Shown here one piece after another: positions 14,606-22,247 of a stretch of DNA of 34,157 nucleotides. The stretch comes from JANNOG01 sp050329835 (GTDB taxonomy: Bacteria; Actinomycetota; Actinomycetes; Actinomycetales; JBBAYJ01). Both the position numbers and the translations under genes were made by a program. The DNA is taken from positions 1-34,157 of the forward strand of contig JBHJOJ010000239.1 in assembly GCA_050329835.1 (NCBI GenBank), given 5' to 3'. Every line of letters starts with the position of its first letter. Positions within the stretch are counted from its first letter, which is position 1. The notes below the pieces were generated by a model, which did not search any database, had not been told where the DNA came from, and saw only the letters and a program-made list of their open reading frames with translations.

Positions 14606-14636
14606 ACCGTAACGGGTGGTCACGACCCGTGAGAAA
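14606..14636 (-). promoter_or_regulatory. Promoter with embedded inverted-repeat operator
   Basis: A TACGGT -10 box (14611-14606) would start the transcript near 14599, just before the riboswitch. Directly upstream, 14612-14630 is an inverted repeat with ACGGGT/ACCCGT arms and a seven-base centre. A weak -35 (TTCTCA) lies on its far side. A protein bound here would block the promoter; the divergently encoded MarR-like protein at 14721 is an obvious candidate. Confidence 0.4.
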
Positions 14637-14720
14637 CCCGGCTTCCGGATGACGAGACGGTAACCGGCGAGATCATGGAAAGCGGGCACCTGGCCGGAGG
14701 CCGACGGGCACGCTGGCCGG

Positions 14721-15203
14721 GTGGACGGTGTCGGGCCCCGGGCGGACGTGCTCGACGCCGTCTTCGTGCTGGCCCGGCACTGGCCGCGGGTGTGGCAGGT
14801 CCCCGGCGTGCCGGAGGCGTCGGCCACCGTCGTCCGCTGCTTCCGCGGGGACGCCGAGCGGGTGACGGTCGGGGACGTGGCGCGGATCCTCGCGGTCGCC
14901 CCGTCGACCGCCAGCCGGCTGGTGAGCGCCGCCACCCGGTCCGGGCACGTGACGAAGGGCGCCACCGACGGCGTGCCGCGTTTCGTCGCCGTCCGGCTCA
15001 CGCCCCGCGGCGAGGACCTGCTGGAGCAGCTCGTGGCCGCAGAGCGCGCCGCCCTGGCGGCCGCGACCCCCGGCTGGTCCGCCCGGCGCCGCTGGCAGGC
15101 ACGTGACCTGCTGCTGGAGCTGGCCGACGGCCTCGCGGGAACGCCCCCGGCCCCGACCGGGACCGGGGGCGCCCCCGACGCGGTGATGATCAGCGCCGGG
15201 TGA
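14721..15203 (+). CDS. MarR-like winged-helix regulator
   Basis: A 160-residue protein with a predicted winged helix: RVTVGDVARILAVAPSTASRLVSAATRSGHV is the helix-turn-helix and FVAVRLTPRGEDLLEQL the wing and following helix, as in MarR proteins. The N-terminal helix holds HWPRVWQVPGV and VVRCFRG, also present in its paralogue at 21733-22224. The GTG start has no clear ribosome site. It is divergent from the sulfur-transporter operon and convergent with the amylopullulanase gene, whose stop it overlaps by 14 bases. Either could be its target. An effector cannot be named. Confidence 0.7.
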   Translation: MDGVGPRADVLDAVFVLARHWPRVWQVPGVPEASATVVRCFRGDAERVTVGDVARILAVAPSTASRLVSAATRSGHVTKGATDGVPRFVAVRLTPRGEDLLEQLVAAERAALAAATPGWSARRRWQARDLLLELADGLAGTPPAPTGTGGAPDAVMISAG

Positions 15204-18200
15204 GCACCGCCACGGTGTGAGCCGGGACCGTGACCGACCCGGTCGCCCGGTCCCACTCGGTGTCGCGCACCACGTCGTCCTCGCCCCGCTGCTGCACCGG
15301 GTGCAGCCGGAACCGGGCGTCGTCGAGTCCCGGCACCTGCTGCGTCACGGTGTCGGGACTCGCGTTGACGACGACGAGGATGCCCTCGCTGCGCCGGTCG
15401 AGGTCGCGGCCCCGGGTGTCGTCGAGGTACATGACGATCACGCCCGGCGCCTGAGCTGTCCCGGCGATCGGGAACGACACCCGGTCCTGGATGAGATCGG
15501 CCTCGCCCAGGCGGAACAGCGGGCTGGAGTAGCGGATCCGCAGCAGGTCCTCGGCCGCCGCGGCGGAGGCCGCGACGTCGTCGGCGTCCGGCTGCAGCGC
15601 GGGGTCCGCGAGCAGCGGCTCGGCGAACGGCCACTTGTCCTCGTTGTCCCACGCGGGCGGCAGGCCGCGGCCGAAGCCGTTGTCCTGGCCGTCCCAGCCG
15701 ATGTGGTTGAACCAGTCGCCGGAGTCGTAGGAGTTGCGGTCCAGCGACTTGGAGCGCAGCAGATCCGCCCCGGCGTGCCAGAACGCCGGGGTCTGGGACA
15801 GCGCCGGCAGCGACAGCGCCACCGTGTTGAGGCGCACCCGCTGGTCCATCGGGGTGCCCGGCGGAAGCTTGTACGTCAGGGCATCCCAGATCGTCTCGTT
15901 GTCGTGGGCGTCGACGTAGGTGACGATCTCGTCGGGGTCCGAGGCGTAGCCGGCGGGTGAGCCGTTGTAGTCGACCTGCTCACCGGTGATCTCGGTGCCG
16001 TCGGCGCCCACGAACGCGTAGTCCCGCAGGTTGCCGGCCAGACCCACCTTCACGGTGTCGTGGTAGCGCAGCAGCCGCGCCAGCTGCTCCTCGTCGCTGC
16101 CGTTGGCGGGGCTGCCGTTGGGCATGGTGACGAGCCCGCTGGCGATGCCCTGGACCCGCGGGTCCTCGTCGAACGGGCCGCCGCCGCGGGCGGCGTCGCG
16201 CAGCCGGTCCGAGAACGTCGCGATCCCGGTGCCGTCCAGGTTGCCCTGGCGGGCCTGGACGAAGCGGGCGTCGTTCGCCACCTCGCCGAAGTTCCAGCCC
16301 TCGCCGTAGAGCGTGACCCGGGAGCCGTCGACGCCGTCCTCGCGGACCGTGAGGGAGTCGAGCGCCTCGCGGACCGCGAGCATGTTGTCGCGGGAGTGGT
16401 GACCCATGAGGTCGAACCGGAAGCCGTCGATCTTGTAGTCGCGGGCCCACAGCACCACCGCGTCCACCATGACCTTCTCGGCCATGGCGTGCTCGGTCGC
16501 GATGTTCTCGCAGCACGTCGAGGTCTCGACCGCGCCGGTCGTCGCGTTGAGCCGGTGGTAGTACCCGGGCACGATCCGGTCGAGCACCGACTTCGGGTCC
16601 TGGCCCGACGCCGCCGTGTGGTTGAAGACGACGTCCAGCACGACGTTGAGGCCGTCGTCGTGCAGGGCGCCGACCATGGTGCGGAACTCCACGACCCGGG
16701 AGGCCCCGGTCGGCTCCGTGGCGTACGAGCCCTCCGGCGCCAGCCAGTGGAACGGGTCGTAGCCCCAGTTGAAGGCGTCCTGGGCCCGGATCTCGCCGAT
16801 GCACGCCTGCTGCTCGGGGCTGTCCGGCGGGAACGACGCGAGGTCGCAGGCGGGTTCGAGCTGGTCCGCCGGGTCCTCGGGGATCGTCGCGATGTCGAAC
16901 GTCGGGAGCAGGTGGACGGTGGTGAGCCCGGCGTCCGACAGCTCGCGCAGCCGCTCCCGGCCCTGTCCCTCGTCGGCGAACGCGAGGTAGGTGCCGCGGT
17001 TGGCCTCCGGCACCCCGGGGTCGCCGATGGAGAAGTCGCGGACGTGCAGCTCGTAGATCGACTGGTCCTCGGGCTGGGCGAGGCCCTTCGGCACGGCCTC
17101 GCGCCACTCCTCCGGTGCCAGCGCCGGGTCGTCGAGGTCGACCAGCACCGTCCGGGTGGAGTCGACCGTCAGCGCCACCGAGTACGGGTCGGTGACATCG
17201 TTGACCTCGACCTGGCCGGTGGTCGGGGCGTAGACGGTGACCCGGTACAGGTACTGCTGCCCCTGCTGCACCCGCTGCCGCGCGGTCCACGACCCGTCGC
17301 GCTCGCGCCGCATCTGGTGGACCCGCGGCTCGCCGGCGCCCCCGGCGGGCCACAGCAGCAGGTCGACGTCCTGCGCCGTGGGCGCCCAGAGCGCGAACCC
17401 GGCGTCGCGGGTCGTCTGCCGGGCGCTGCCCCGCCAGGTCACCCCGAGGTCGCGCCGGGCGGCGCGCTCGGCGTACCGGTCGTCGAGGACCCCGGGGATC
17501 TGCACGGACGAGGCGTCGACCAGGCGGCCAGCCCCGTCCGACACCGAGACCGCGAGCTGGCCGGTCAGCAGCTCGGCGGCCGCGTCGCGGTCGCGCCGGT
17601 CGATGCGCAGCGCGGCGTGCCCGGCGAGGTGCGGGAACCGCTCGCGCAGCTCCTCGGGCAGGCCGTCGGCGTCGTAGGAGAGCCGGACGCTCGACGACCC
17701 CGCCGGACCGGTGATCGCGGTGCCGTCGATCGCCAGCCCGCCCTCGGGCGCCCCGTGCAGGCGGAACCGCAGGGTGCGCGGGTCGGCGGGCAGCTGGTCG
17801 GCGGGCCAGGCGAGGTACTCCTCGCTCAGCCAGTGCGCCTTGGCGGCGTCCAGGCTGGGCGGGGCGGTGCCCTCGGCGGTCTCGACCGTCAGCCGGTTCG
17901 TCGCCAGGTCGTAGACGAACGTCGTGGTCAGCCCGTCGGCCGGGACGGTGAACCCGATGTTCGGCCCGTTGAACTCGCCACCGGCGCCGTAGTTCTCGTC
18001 CCACGACAGCCCGTGCGCGGCCTTGACCTCGTAGGAGCCGGCCGGGATCTGGGTGGTGGCGAGGGTGTAGACGCCGTCGCGGTCCGGGTCCTGCAGCCAG
18101 GAGCGCATGCAGTCCGGCTGCCAGTCCCCGGAGCAGCCCATCTCGGACTGGAACGAGCCGGGCGCGGTGATGATCGGCCCGTCCGCAGTCGACGACACGT

Positions 18201-21027
18201 GCTTCGTCCGGTGGTCGTAGTAGAACGTGATGTCCCCGCCGGCGTGGGTGTACGGGATGTTGGGCCCGTTCAGCTGGGCCCCCTCGCCGTAGTTCTCGTC
18301 CCACGACCGGTTGATCGCGGCCTTGTAGGCGTAGGTCCCGGCGGGCAGCGGGAAGGTCTTCGACCAGATCTCGTCGCCGTTGGGGCGCAGGCTCAGCTGG
18401 GCGACCTCGCAGTCCGGCTGCCAGTCGCCCGGGCAGCCCATCTCGGAGTTGTGGTCGCCGGGCACCGAGACCGCGTCCGGCTGCTCGACGTCGCCGACCC
18501 CGCCGCCGGTGGGCGGGGCGCTGGTCGCGGCGGCGATCCGGCCCCACGAACCGTCCGCGCTCACCCGGCCGGAGGCGTCCAGGGACACCGCGCGGACCTC
18601 GACCAGGGTGCCGTCGGCGAGCCCGGCGGCGCTGGGGAAGACCCGGTAGTTCGGGTTGTCGTCGGTGCCGAGCGGGGTCCACTCGTCGTCGCCGACGACC
18701 CGCCAGGCGAAGGAGACGTCCGCGTAGGCGTCGGCGGTCAGGCCGGCGCCCACCTGGACCCGGCCGGCCCGGGAGCCGGTGCCGCGGACCAGGTCGGCGC
18801 CGGGGGCGGCCGGCGACGTGACGACGACACCCGGGGCCTCGCGGGGCCGGTCGATCCGGCCGTCGGCGGCCCAGGCCGCGGCGCTGAGCGGCGGGACGGT
18901 CACCGTGGTGCGGCCCTCGCGGTCGGTGCGCACGGTGTCGACGTCGCCCCAGACCGCCCGGAACCGGTCGCGGTCGCTGTAGGTGTCGACCTCGACCGTG
19001 CGCGGCTCGGCGGTGTTGTTGAAGGCGACGAGGTACTCGCGGTCCGGCCGGCCGCGCCGGTCCTCGCCGACCCGGCTCGCCACGAACAGCCCGGCGTCGT
19101 CCGAGGCGTACCGGGTGACCTGCGCGCCGTCGGCCAGCGCCGGGTGCTGCTCGCGCAGCTCGGCGAGGTCGGCGATCCACGTGTACATCGGGTGCGAGGT
19201 GTCGAAGTTCTCCTCGGCGGTGGTGGCGTCGGTGCCGATGAGGTCGTCGTCGTTGTACTCGGCGACCTGGCTGGGGAACATGTCCTGGCGCGCCAGCTGG
19301 TCCCCGCCGTCGCCGACGAAGCCCTGCTCGTCGCCGTAGTAGACGACCGGCTGCCCGCGGGTGAGGTACATGACGGCGTGGGCGAGGCGGTCGCGCTCCA
19401 GCAGCTCCTCGGGGGTGGCCGAGGCGCCGGCGAGGAACAGCCCGACCCGGCCCATGTCGTGGTTGCCGAGGAACGTCGGCGAGGAGTAGGCGTTGGAGTC
19501 GGCGTCGGTGTACCAGTCGTCGCCGTCGAACAGCTCGACGAGGTTCTCGCCGCCCTCGCCCCGGGCGTACGCCACGGCCTTCTGCTGGAAGAAGAAGTCG
19601 ATGGTGGCCTGGACGTCGCCCTCGGTGCTGTAGCGGGCGAGGAACGCCGGGTCGGCCTCGAAGACCTCGCCGAAGGCGAAGAAGTCGTCGTTGCCGATGG
19701 CGTCCGCGGTCTCGGTGAGGTGCGGGGCGAACTCCTGCCAGAACTCGATGTTGACGTGCTTCATGGTGTCGATGCGGAACCCGTCGACGCCGAACTCCAC
19801 CCACGTCTCGAAGATGTCCTTCATGCCGTCGAGGACGGCCGGGTTCTCGGTCATGAGGTCGTCGAGGCCGATGAAGTCGCCCCACTCGGTCGACTCCCCG
19901 GCGAAGGTCGAGTCACCGCGGTTGTGGTAGAGCGTGACGTCGTTGAGCCAGGCCGGGACCTTCACGTCCTCGTCGCCGGGGCGCAGGAACGGGGTGTACG
20001 GGAAGGACACCTCGGGGTCGAGCTCGGGGAAGGTGTCGGTGCCGGCGAAGTCGTAGGGGTCGAAGGGGTTGCCGGCGGCGTCGCGCCACGGCTCCTGGGC
20101 GACCGGGATGTAGCCGTAGGTGCCCTCGCGGTAGTCGATGACGTCCGCGGTGTGGTTGGTGACGATGTCGAAGAAGACCTTCATCCCGCGCGCGTGCGCG
20201 GCGTCGATGAGCTGCTCCATCTCCTCGTTGGTGCCGAGGTGCGGGTCGAGCTGGGTGTAGTCCACGGTCCAGTAGCCGTGGTAGCCGGCACTCTCGTTCG
20301 CGCCGGTGCCCTGGACCGGCTTGTTCTTGAACGACGGGGTCAGCCAGATCGCGGTGGTGCCGAGCCCCTCGATGTAGTCGAGGCGCTGGATGATCCCGGC
20401 CAGGTCGCCCCCGTGGTAGTACGCCCGGTGGCTGGGGTCGAACCCGTGGTCGGACCGGGTGCCCTCGACGCCGCCGAGGTCGTTCGACGGGTCGCCGTTC
20501 TCGAACCGGTCGGCCATGACGAAGTAGAAGTTCTCGCGCGTCGGGGCGGGCCGCAGGGACCGCTGCGCGAGGTCGCGGTCGGCGTCGCCCACGTCGTCGC
20601 CGGCCAGGTGCTCCAGCGGGGTGAGGGTCGTCAGGCGCGTCTCGTCGTCGTAGTCCACCCGCACCCGGGTGTCGGCGGCCACGGTGACGGGGTAGTTCGG
20701 CCCGTCCTCGACGCCCCCGGCGCCGTAGTTCTCGTCCCACGAGCCGTTGACCGCGACCTTGTACTCGGACCCGCCGGCCGGCAGCGTGAACTCGCCGGTG
20801 TACGTCGAGGTGTCGTCGACGCGCGTCAGCAGCGTCGCCTCGCACGCGGGGTCCCAGTCGGACCCGCAGCCGTTCTCGCTCTGGATGCTGCCGACCAGCG
20901 TGACGGTGCGCTCGTCGGGTGCGGTGGTCGCCGTCGCGGGCAGGGTGAGGGAGGTGGCGGCGAGGGTGAGCGCCGCGGTCGCGGCACTCCACCCCAGCAC
21001 GCGCCCGAGTCGCGTCCGGTGGGACAT
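15190..21027 (-). CDS. pulA: Secreted amylopullulanase (two GH13 domains, X25 modules)
   Basis: A 1945-residue exported enzyme with two catalytic GH13 units, degrading alpha-1,4 and alpha-1,6 bonds of starch, glycogen or pullulan. Order: signal peptide (1-34); X25-like module (about 41-140, SWDENYG); alpha-amylase (about 160-620) with Asp420 in GFRIDTMKH, Glu454 in FGEVFE and Asp524 in GNHDMG; an Fn3-like segment; two more X25 modules, each with SEMGC and GDWQPDC; a CBM48-type domain (FALWAPTAQDVDLLLW); and a pullulanase (about 1340-1945) with YELHVRDFS, Asp1539 in GFRFDLMG, Glu1576 in YGEGWNF and Asp1709 in DAHDNET. All six catalytic acids are present. AGGAGA precedes the ATG. Two MarR-like genes flank it. 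Confidence 0.9.
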   Translation of the reverse strand: MSHRTRLGRVLGWSAATAALTLAATSLTLPATATTAPDERTVTLVGSIQSENGCGSDWDPACEATLLTRVDDTSTYTGEFTLPAGGSEYKVAVNGSWDENYGAGGVEDGPNYPVTVAADTRVRVDYDDETRLTTLTPLEHLAGDDVGDADRDLAQRSLRPAPTRENFYFVMADRFENGDPSNDLGGVEGTRSDHGFDPSHRAYYHGGDLAGIIQRLDYIEGLGTTAIWLTPSFKNKPVQGTGANESAGYHGYWTVDYTQLDPHLGTNEEMEQLIDAAHARGMKVFFDIVTNHTADVIDYREGTYGYIPVAQEPWRDAAGNPFDPYDFAGTDTFPELDPEVSFPYTPFLRPGDEDVKVPAWLNDVTLYHNRGDSTFAGESTEWGDFIGLDDLMTENPAVLDGMKDIFETWVEFGVDGFRIDTMKHVNIEFWQEFAPHLTETADAIGNDDFFAFGEVFEADPAFLARYSTEGDVQATIDFFFQQKAVAYARGEGGENLVELFDGDDWYTDADSNAYSSPTFLGNHDMGRVGLFLAGASATPEELLERDRLAHAVMYLTRGQPVVYYGDEQGFVGDGGDQLARQDMFPSQVAEYNDDDLIGTDATTAEENFDTSHPMYTWIADLAELREQHPALADGAQVTRYASDDAGLFVASRVGEDRRGRPDREYLVAFNNTAEPRTVEVDTYSDRDRFRAVWGDVDTVRTDREGRTTVTVPPLSAAAWAADGRIDRPREAPGVVVTSPAAPGADLVRGTGSRAGRVQVGAGLTADAYADVSFAWRVVGDDEWTPLGTDDNPNYRVFPSAAGLADGTLVEVRAVSLDASGRVSADGSWGRIAAATSAPPTGGGVGDVEQPDAVSVPGDHNSEMGCPGDWQPDCEVAQLSLRPNGDEIWSKTFPLPAGTYAYKAAINRSWDENYGEGAQLNGPNIPYTHAGGDITFYYDHRTKHVSSTADGPIITAPGSFQSEMGCSGDWQPDCMRSWLQDPDRDGVYTLATTQIPAGSYEVKAAHGLSWDENYGAGGEFNGPNIGFTVPADGLTTTFVYDLATNRLTVETAEGTAPPSLDAAKAHWLSEEYLAWPADQLPADPRTLRFRLHGAPEGGLAIDGTAITGPAGSSSVRLSYDADGLPEELRERFPHLAGHAALRIDRRDRDAAAELLTGQLAVSVSDGAGRLVDASSVQIPGVLDDRYAERAARRDLGVTWRGSARQTTRDAGFALWAPTAQDVDLLLWPAGGAGEPRVHQMRRERDGSWTARQRVQQGQQYLYRVTVYAPTTGQVEVNDVTDPYSVALTVDSTRTVLVDLDDPALAPEEWREAVPKGLAQPEDQSIYELHVRDFSIGDPGVPEANRGTYLAFADEGQGRERLRELSDAGLTTVHLLPTFDIATIPEDPADQLEPACDLASFPPDSPEQQACIGEIRAQDAFNWGYDPFHWLAPEGSYATEPTGASRVVEFRTMVGALHDDGLNVVLDVVFNHTAASGQDPKSVLDRIVPGYYHRLNATTGAVETSTCCENIATEHAMAEKVMVDAVVLWARDYKIDGFRFDLMGHHSRDNMLAVREALDSLTVREDGVDGSRVTLYGEGWNFGEVANDARFVQARQGNLDGTGIATFSDRLRDAARGGGPFDEDPRVQGIASGLVTMPNGSPANGSDEEQLARLLRYHDTVKVGLAGNLRDYAFVGADGTEITGEQVDYNGSPAGYASDPDEIVTYVDAHDNETIWDALTYKLPPGTPMDQRVRLNTVALSLPALSQTPAFWHAGADLLRSKSLDRNSYDSGDWFNHIGWDGQDNGFGRGLPPAWDNEDKWPFAEPLLADPALQPDADDVAASAAAAEDLLRIRYSSPLFRLGEADLIQDRVSFPIAGTAQAPGVIVMYLDDTRGRDLDRRSEGILVVVNASPDTVTQQVPGLDDARFRLHPVQQRGEDDVVRDTEWDRATGSVTVPAHTVAVLTRR

Positions 21028-21045
21028 GGCTCTCCTGGGGGTGCG

Positions 21046-21123
21046 GCGTCAGCGATGACGCGGTGGCCCGTCTGTGTGACGGCGAGCACACGGACCGTAT
21101 CCCAGACCGGCGCTCCGGGTGAA
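21046..21123 (-). promoter_or_regulatory. Amylopullulanase promoter with two inverted repeats
   Basis: On the minus strand a TACGGT -10 (21099-21094) has a weak TTCACC -35 (21123-21118) 18 bases upstream. A 9-bp dyad with one mismatch (GTCTGTGTG at 21070-21078 and CACACGGAC at 21087-21095) covers the expected start site. A second dyad, GCGTCA-GCGA-TGACGC, lies at 21046-21061 in the leader. Both could be repressor sites for sugar control. Confidence 0.45.
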
Positions 21124-21189
21124 CGATCCGTCGGGTTTCGCCCGCTCGGTCACGACCTCATCACGTCACGACGTGCCCCATGACTCGCA

Positions 21190-21579
21190 TGCCGGACACC
21201 TCCGGCTCGCCGTACGTTCGCCGACGACACCGGGTGAGCGCGTGACCCTCGTGGCCCTCCCGGCGTCGACCTCAACGCCTACGGGTTCGAACTCTCCCTG
21301 GTCGGCGACGGGGCACTCGACCACCACCCGTACTACCTGCCCGACGAGGTGGACCCGACGATCACCGACGACGGAAGCAGCCTCACCGTCGGACCGGTCG
21401 GTGGCAGCGGGACCACGCGGCCTCCGATCCCGACGGCCGTTCCCGCCGGTGAGGGGTCCGCTGCCGGACAGCGGCCCGGGCACGGTGGCGCTCGCCGCGG
21501 CCGGCTTCGCCGGGGCGGCGGCTCTCGGGGCCGGACCCTGCTGATGCGTCGCCGCGCGGGGGCGGGCAGGCATCGCTGA
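21190..21579 (+). pseudogene. Decayed LPXTG-type cell-wall protein fragment
   Basis: Pieces of a sortase-anchored surface protein can be read in alternating frames. One frame reads TTPGERVTLVALP to about 21262. The next frame reads VDLNAYGFELSLVGDGAL and SSLTVGPVGG. The first frame returns with LPDSG (21461-21475) followed by a hydrophobic stretch (TVALAAAGFAGAAALGAG), and the last shift gives LLMRRRAGAGRH and a stop at 21577-21579. Sorting motif, membrane segment and Arg-rich tail in this order are characteristic of wall-anchored proteins. About three frameshifts and the lack of a start argue for a dead remnant. Confidence 0.45.
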
Positions 21580-21732
21580 TCCACCAGATCCACGGTGGGT
21601 CCCCGGTCGTCCACAGGGCCGAGGGCACCCGGTCGTCCCCAACCCGGGTCTCGACCCGGCCGGTCAGGTTCCCCCTCCGTGAAGGTTGCCCAGTGCAACG
21701 TGCACGTGGCAACGATCGCGGGGAGGAACACC

Positions 21733-22224
21733 ATGGGCTGGGGAGACCGGATCGTCTGGAGCGAGGGGCACCCGATCCGGTACCCGGACGACGACAGGCC
21801 ACGGCACGACCTGGCCGACGCGCTGTTCACCGTGGTCCGTCGATGGCCCGCGGTGTGGAAGGCCGCCGACTACCCCGTCGGCGCCACCTGCGCGGTCCGG
21901 TGCTTCCGCCAGCGGGCCCGGTTCCTCGCGGTCACGGATGTCGCCGACCTCCTGGGGACGTCGGTCTCCTCCGCCAGCCGTGCCGTCGACCGGGCGGCGG
22001 GATGGGGGCTGCTGACCAAGGAACCGGCGCTGATGGACGGTCGGGTGGCGGCGGTGCGACTGACCGACCACGGGAGCACCTACCTCCACGACACGGTCTC
22101 CGACGAACGCCGCTGGCTGCAGGACGCCACCCGTCACTGGCCGGAGCGAGATCGGCTGGCCGTGTCGCACCTGATGCTCGACCTGGTCCGGGACCTGCGC
22201 CGGGTCCCGCCGCCGCCACTGTGA
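21733..22224 (+). CDS. MarR-like winged-helix regulator, paralogue of 14721-15203
   Basis: A 163-residue protein with the same layout as the regulator at 14721. It has RRWPAVWKAADYP and VRCFRQ in the N-terminal helices, a helix-turn-helix FLAVTDVADLLGTSVSSASRAVDRAAGWGLL, a wing VAAVRLTDHGSTYL and a C-terminal helix. GGGAGGA sits before the ATG at 21733, which decides the start over earlier in-frame codons. It lies beyond the amylopullulanase and the decayed wall-protein remnant, and is convergent with the chemoreceptor gene. The shared WP-x-VW and VRCFR segments define a small subfamily I cannot name further. Its target and ligand are not apparent. Confidence 0.7.
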   Translation: MGWGDRIVWSEGHPIRYPDDDRPRHDLADALFTVVRRWPAVWKAADYPVGATCAVRCFRQRARFLAVTDVADLLGTSVSSASRAVDRAAGWGLLTKEPALMDGRVAAVRLTDHGSTYLHDTVSDERRWLQDATRHWPERDRLAVSHLMLDLVRDLRRVPPPPL

Positions 22225-22239
22225 GGCGACGGGACCCGG
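22200..22239. terminator. Terminator between convergent regulator and chemoreceptor genes
   Basis: CCGGGTCCCG (22200-22209) and CGGGACCCGG (22230-22239) form a perfect 10-bp stem, extended after one mismatch by CGCC/GGCG. It spans the regulator stop codon and lies just outside the chemoreceptor stop, so it could serve both strands. Confidence 0.6.
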
Positions 22240-22247
22240 CCGCACCC

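Noticed and set aside
21118..21124. A PHO box upstream of the amylopullulanase
   Set aside because: Only one GTTCACC unit is present; the flanking 11-bp positions do not match, unlike the phoX and nuclease sites.
16060..21183. A 1707-residue open frame on the plus strand
   Set aside because: It is the antisense of the amylopullulanase gene. It is Val/Gly/Arg-rich with no domain, and results from high G+C at third positions.
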